Assembly: GCF_000300195.1 (NCBI RefSeq)
Contig: NZ_AMQH01000015.1
Coordinates: forward strand, 158,309-222,308
DNA: 64,000 nucleotides
Origin: Clostridium tunisiense TJ
Lineage (GTDB): Bacteria > Bacillota > Clostridia > Clostridiales > Clostridiaceae
Reading direction: 5' to 3'
The notes beneath the pieces were generated by a model that saw only the letters and a program-made list of their open reading frames with translations, had not been told where the DNA came from and searched no databases. Of this stretch, positions 62,166 to 64,000 are shown in pieces (position 1 is the stretch's first letter; each line of letters begins with the position of its first letter). The position numbers and the translations under genes are program-made.

Positions 62166-62801
62166 ATGAATCAATCTTATTTTCAGTTGCCATTAGACAA
62201 ACAAAAGAATTTAATTAATGCTGGATATAAAGTATTTGCGGTATCCCCCTATAATAAAGCTTCTATGCTTTCAATTTCTATGGAAGCTGGAATATCTAAG
62301 TCCTTGCTGTTTTATTACTTTAGAAATAAGGAGGAATATTATTTATTCTTATTCCATACTGCCATAGAATTTATAAATGAACACAAGGTACAACTAAAGG
62401 GAGAAAAAGTATATGACTTTTTTGATTTAATTAATATGAAAATCCAAGGAAGAATGAAAATCATAGCTGAGTATCCATATTTATATAAATTTATCACGAG
62501 AGCCTATTATGAAACTAATGAAGGAATAAAAAGTAAATTAGACGAAAAGAAAAGAATAATAATGAGCATAGAAGAAGAGGAATTCTTGAAGGTTGTTGAT
62601 TATAATAAATTTAAAAATCCCAGCCATGTAGCAATTTTGCTTAAATTAGTACTTTCTGTGGCTGAAGGTGTCATGAGAGGAAGAGAAGATTTAAATACTG
62701 AAAAAATTCTTCAAGGGGTTAGAGAGTTTGAAGTTATGATGGAATCCTTGAAAAAGCATTATTATAAGGAAGGTTATTTAAGTTTAGTGGAAGGGAGATA
62801 G
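62166..62801 (+). CDS. TetR-family transcriptional regulator
   Basis: A 211-residue regulator. The N-terminal HTH (LINAGYKVFAVSPYNKASMLSISMEAGISKSLLFYYFRNKEEYYLFLF) ends with the usual YYF-K signature. The remaining helices form the ligand-binding and dimer domain. AAAGGAG lies 7 nt before the ATG. The hydrolase gene starts 5 bp after its stop, so both share one transcript and probably one inducer. Confidence 0.93.
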   Translation: MNQSYFQLPLDKQKNLINAGYKVFAVSPYNKASMLSISMEAGISKSLLFYYFRNKEEYYLFLFHTAIEFINEHKVQLKGEKVYDFFDLINMKIQGRMKIIAEYPYLYKFITRAYYETNEGIKSKLDEKKRIIMSIEEEEFLKVVDYNKFKNPSHVAILLKLVLSVAEGVMRGREDLNTEKILQGVREFEVMMESLKKHYYKEGYLSLVEGR

Positions 62802-62805
62802 TAAA

Positions 62806-63609
62806 ATGGATAAGAAAGTGGAACATTTAGCATTTCATAATTTGAATTGTGAAATTCATTATTGGTATAGAAAAGGAACAGAAGATAAATGGATTCTATT
62901 TTTTCATGGAGCTGGTGTTGATCATGAAATGTTTGAAGAGCAATTTAAGATTTTTGATGACACCTATAATATAATTGCATGGGACAATCGTGGACACGGT
63001 TTATCTAAATTAGATCCTAAAGCAAAGTTTTCCTTTAAAGATATGATTAGTGATTGTAAAAAAATATATGAAATTTATAGCATAAATGAAGCAATTCTTA
63101 TTGGACAATCTATTGGAGGAAATTTAGCCCAAGAGATAGACTATATTTATCCTGAACTAGTGGAGAAATTAATATTAATTGATTGTACCAAAAATACTGG
63201 AAAACTAACATTTATGGAGAAATGTTTATTAAAAAGTAGCAGGTTTATATTTAACTGTTACCCTTGGAAGGTTCTAATAAATCAAAGTGCTAATGCTTGT
63301 GCTAACAAAGAGGAAGTAAGGGAATATGTTAAGCAATGCTTTAATAGAATGGATAAAAAAACTTTCATTGATGTTATCATGGAGGCAACAACTTGTCTTC
63401 ATTATGACCCACAATATAGGTTCAAAAAGCCTGTATTGTTGCTCTGTGGGGTAGATGATAAAACAGGTAATATAAAGAAGGTTGCTGAGCCTTGGGAAAA
63501 AAGTGATAGCAACTGCAATCTTCATTTCATTAGTAATGCAGGTCACAATTCAAATCAAGATAATCCAGAAATGGTTAATGAGCTCATTAGTAATTTTTTA
63601 AGAAGTTAA
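62806..63609 (+). CDS. alpha/beta hydrolase
   Basis: A 267-residue cytoplasmic alpha/beta-hydrolase: oxyanion HG motif LFFHGAGVDHEMF, nucleophile elbow IGQSIGGN (Ser near 105), acid region CGVDDKTG and catalytic His in ISNAGHNSNQDNP. The substrate is unknown; control by the adjoining TetR protein suggests hydrolysis of a lipophilic or ester compound. GGGAG precedes the ATG. Confidence 0.9.
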   Translation: MDKKVEHLAFHNLNCEIHYWYRKGTEDKWILFFHGAGVDHEMFEEQFKIFDDTYNIIAWDNRGHGLSKLDPKAKFSFKDMISDCKKIYEIYSINEAILIGQSIGGNLAQEIDYIYPELVEKLILIDCTKNTGKLTFMEKCLLKSSRFIFNCYPWKVLINQSANACANKEEVREYVKQCFNRMDKKTFIDVIMEATTCLHYDPQYRFKKPVLLLCGVDDKTGNIKKVAEPWEKSDSNCNLHFISNAGHNSNQDNPEMVNELISNFLRS

Positions 63610-63895
63610 CTATTTTTCTATTAGCTAGTTTCACTTAAATGCATGATATTTACAGTTCATCGTTAGCATAGTCACTGAGAATACACCGCAAGATATGCTT
63701 ATGTAGCCCTAACCATTGATATATTGGTTAAGGTAGTTTTATAAGTGAAAATACCCAATGGTAAGTATAGGGTTCCATGATAGAATTTTAACTTATTCAT
63801 CTTCATAACCCTTTAAGGGAACCAGGGTAGGACTAATGTATAAGTTAAGTTTTAACTCTGGTTCCTTATATAGGGTTCCTTGGTCATAACTTAAC

Positions 63896-64000
63896 TTACA
63901 CCAGGAAACTTCTAGCATATGCTAGTGAACGAAGTTGTTCTACATCAGAATTAAGTTCGTCAAATATCATCTTGATATCACTTATTAACTCATATATTGA
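63896..64000 (-). CDS. C-terminal fragment of a gene entering from the right
   Basis: The minus strand is open from the window edge to a TAA at 63896. It encodes 34 residues (YELISDIKMIFDELNSDVEQLRSLAYARSFLV is the visible tail), helical. Too short to identify. No start is visible in the window unless the internal ATG is used. Confidence 0.4.
   Translation of the reverse strand, partial: SIYELISDIKMIFDELNSDVEQLRSLAYARSFLV

Overview
The window is AT-rich, with strong AGGAGG-type ribosome binding sites, many Rho-independent hairpins and a spore-germination-type Csp protein at the left edge. All of this points to a chromosomal segment of a spore-forming Clostridium-like Firmicute. I see no rRNA, tRNA or CRISPR array.

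Layout. 1-2.7 kb: 3' part of a Csp subtilisin-like pseudoprotease, a tiny minus-strand transcription unit, a small conserved protein and a ferritin-like diiron protein. 2.9-10.5 kb: a complete four-gene Wadjet (JetD-A-B-C) plasmid/DNA-defence operon. 10.7-24.4 kb: scattered housekeeping and accessory genes (alpha/beta hydrolase, ThpR, pentapeptide protein, DEAD helicase, cold-shock protein, methyltransferase, DUF1062 protein, two CD3324-family proteins, ABC exporter, nucleotidyltransferase, GNATs). Among these lie several families of short interspersed repeats. 24.7-32.2 kb: an accessory island that begins with a decayed large serine recombinase. It carries a Kiwa-like pair (KwaB then KwaA), a small HTH-like protein and two unrecognised two-gene units, then about 0.8 kb of empty DNA.

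32.2-39.1 kb: a minus-strand operon of seven genes, visibly richer in G+C than its surroundings. It encodes a Gfo/Idh/MocA oxidoreductase, a FemAB/GNAT-like transferase, WbqC, a CgeB-like glycosyltransferase, an LpxC-like zinc deacetylase, a DegT aminotransferase and an ATP-grasp ligase. LpxC belongs to lipid A synthesis in Gram-negatives, so its presence here is the most surprising feature. Oxidoreductase plus aminotransferase plus LpxC recalls the GnnA/GnnB/LpxC route to a 2,3-diamino sugar. My inference is a transferred pathway for an amino-sugar-containing surface or spore glycan, or a small metabolite.

39.3-54 kb: CGGC protein, divergent peptide deformylase, FG-GAP/TPR protein, metallo-beta-lactamase-fold hydrolase, P-loop kinase, a heterodimeric ABC exporter, GNAT, oligoendopeptidase F, a FusB-type EF-G-binding protein and a third CD3324-family protein. 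54-64 kb: a YcxB-like membrane protein, a GNAT, a Bce-type peptide-antibiotic sensing and detoxification module (RR, HK, membrane-anchored protein, ABC ATPase, permease), a TetR regulator with an alpha/beta hydrolase, and a gene fragment running off the right end.

Repeats tie the window together. Family 1 is a roughly 40-195 bp MITE-like element with six copies and AGGCATCT-type inverted ends. Family 2 is an element with TTAACAAC...TTGGAAGC ends, one copy inserted inside the LpxC operon and one inside an RNA leader. Family 3 is a short GAACCGTATCATAAATAA hairpin. There is also a duplicated leader whose hairpins appear to mask the Shine-Dalgarno of the DUF1062 gene and of one CD3324-family gene.
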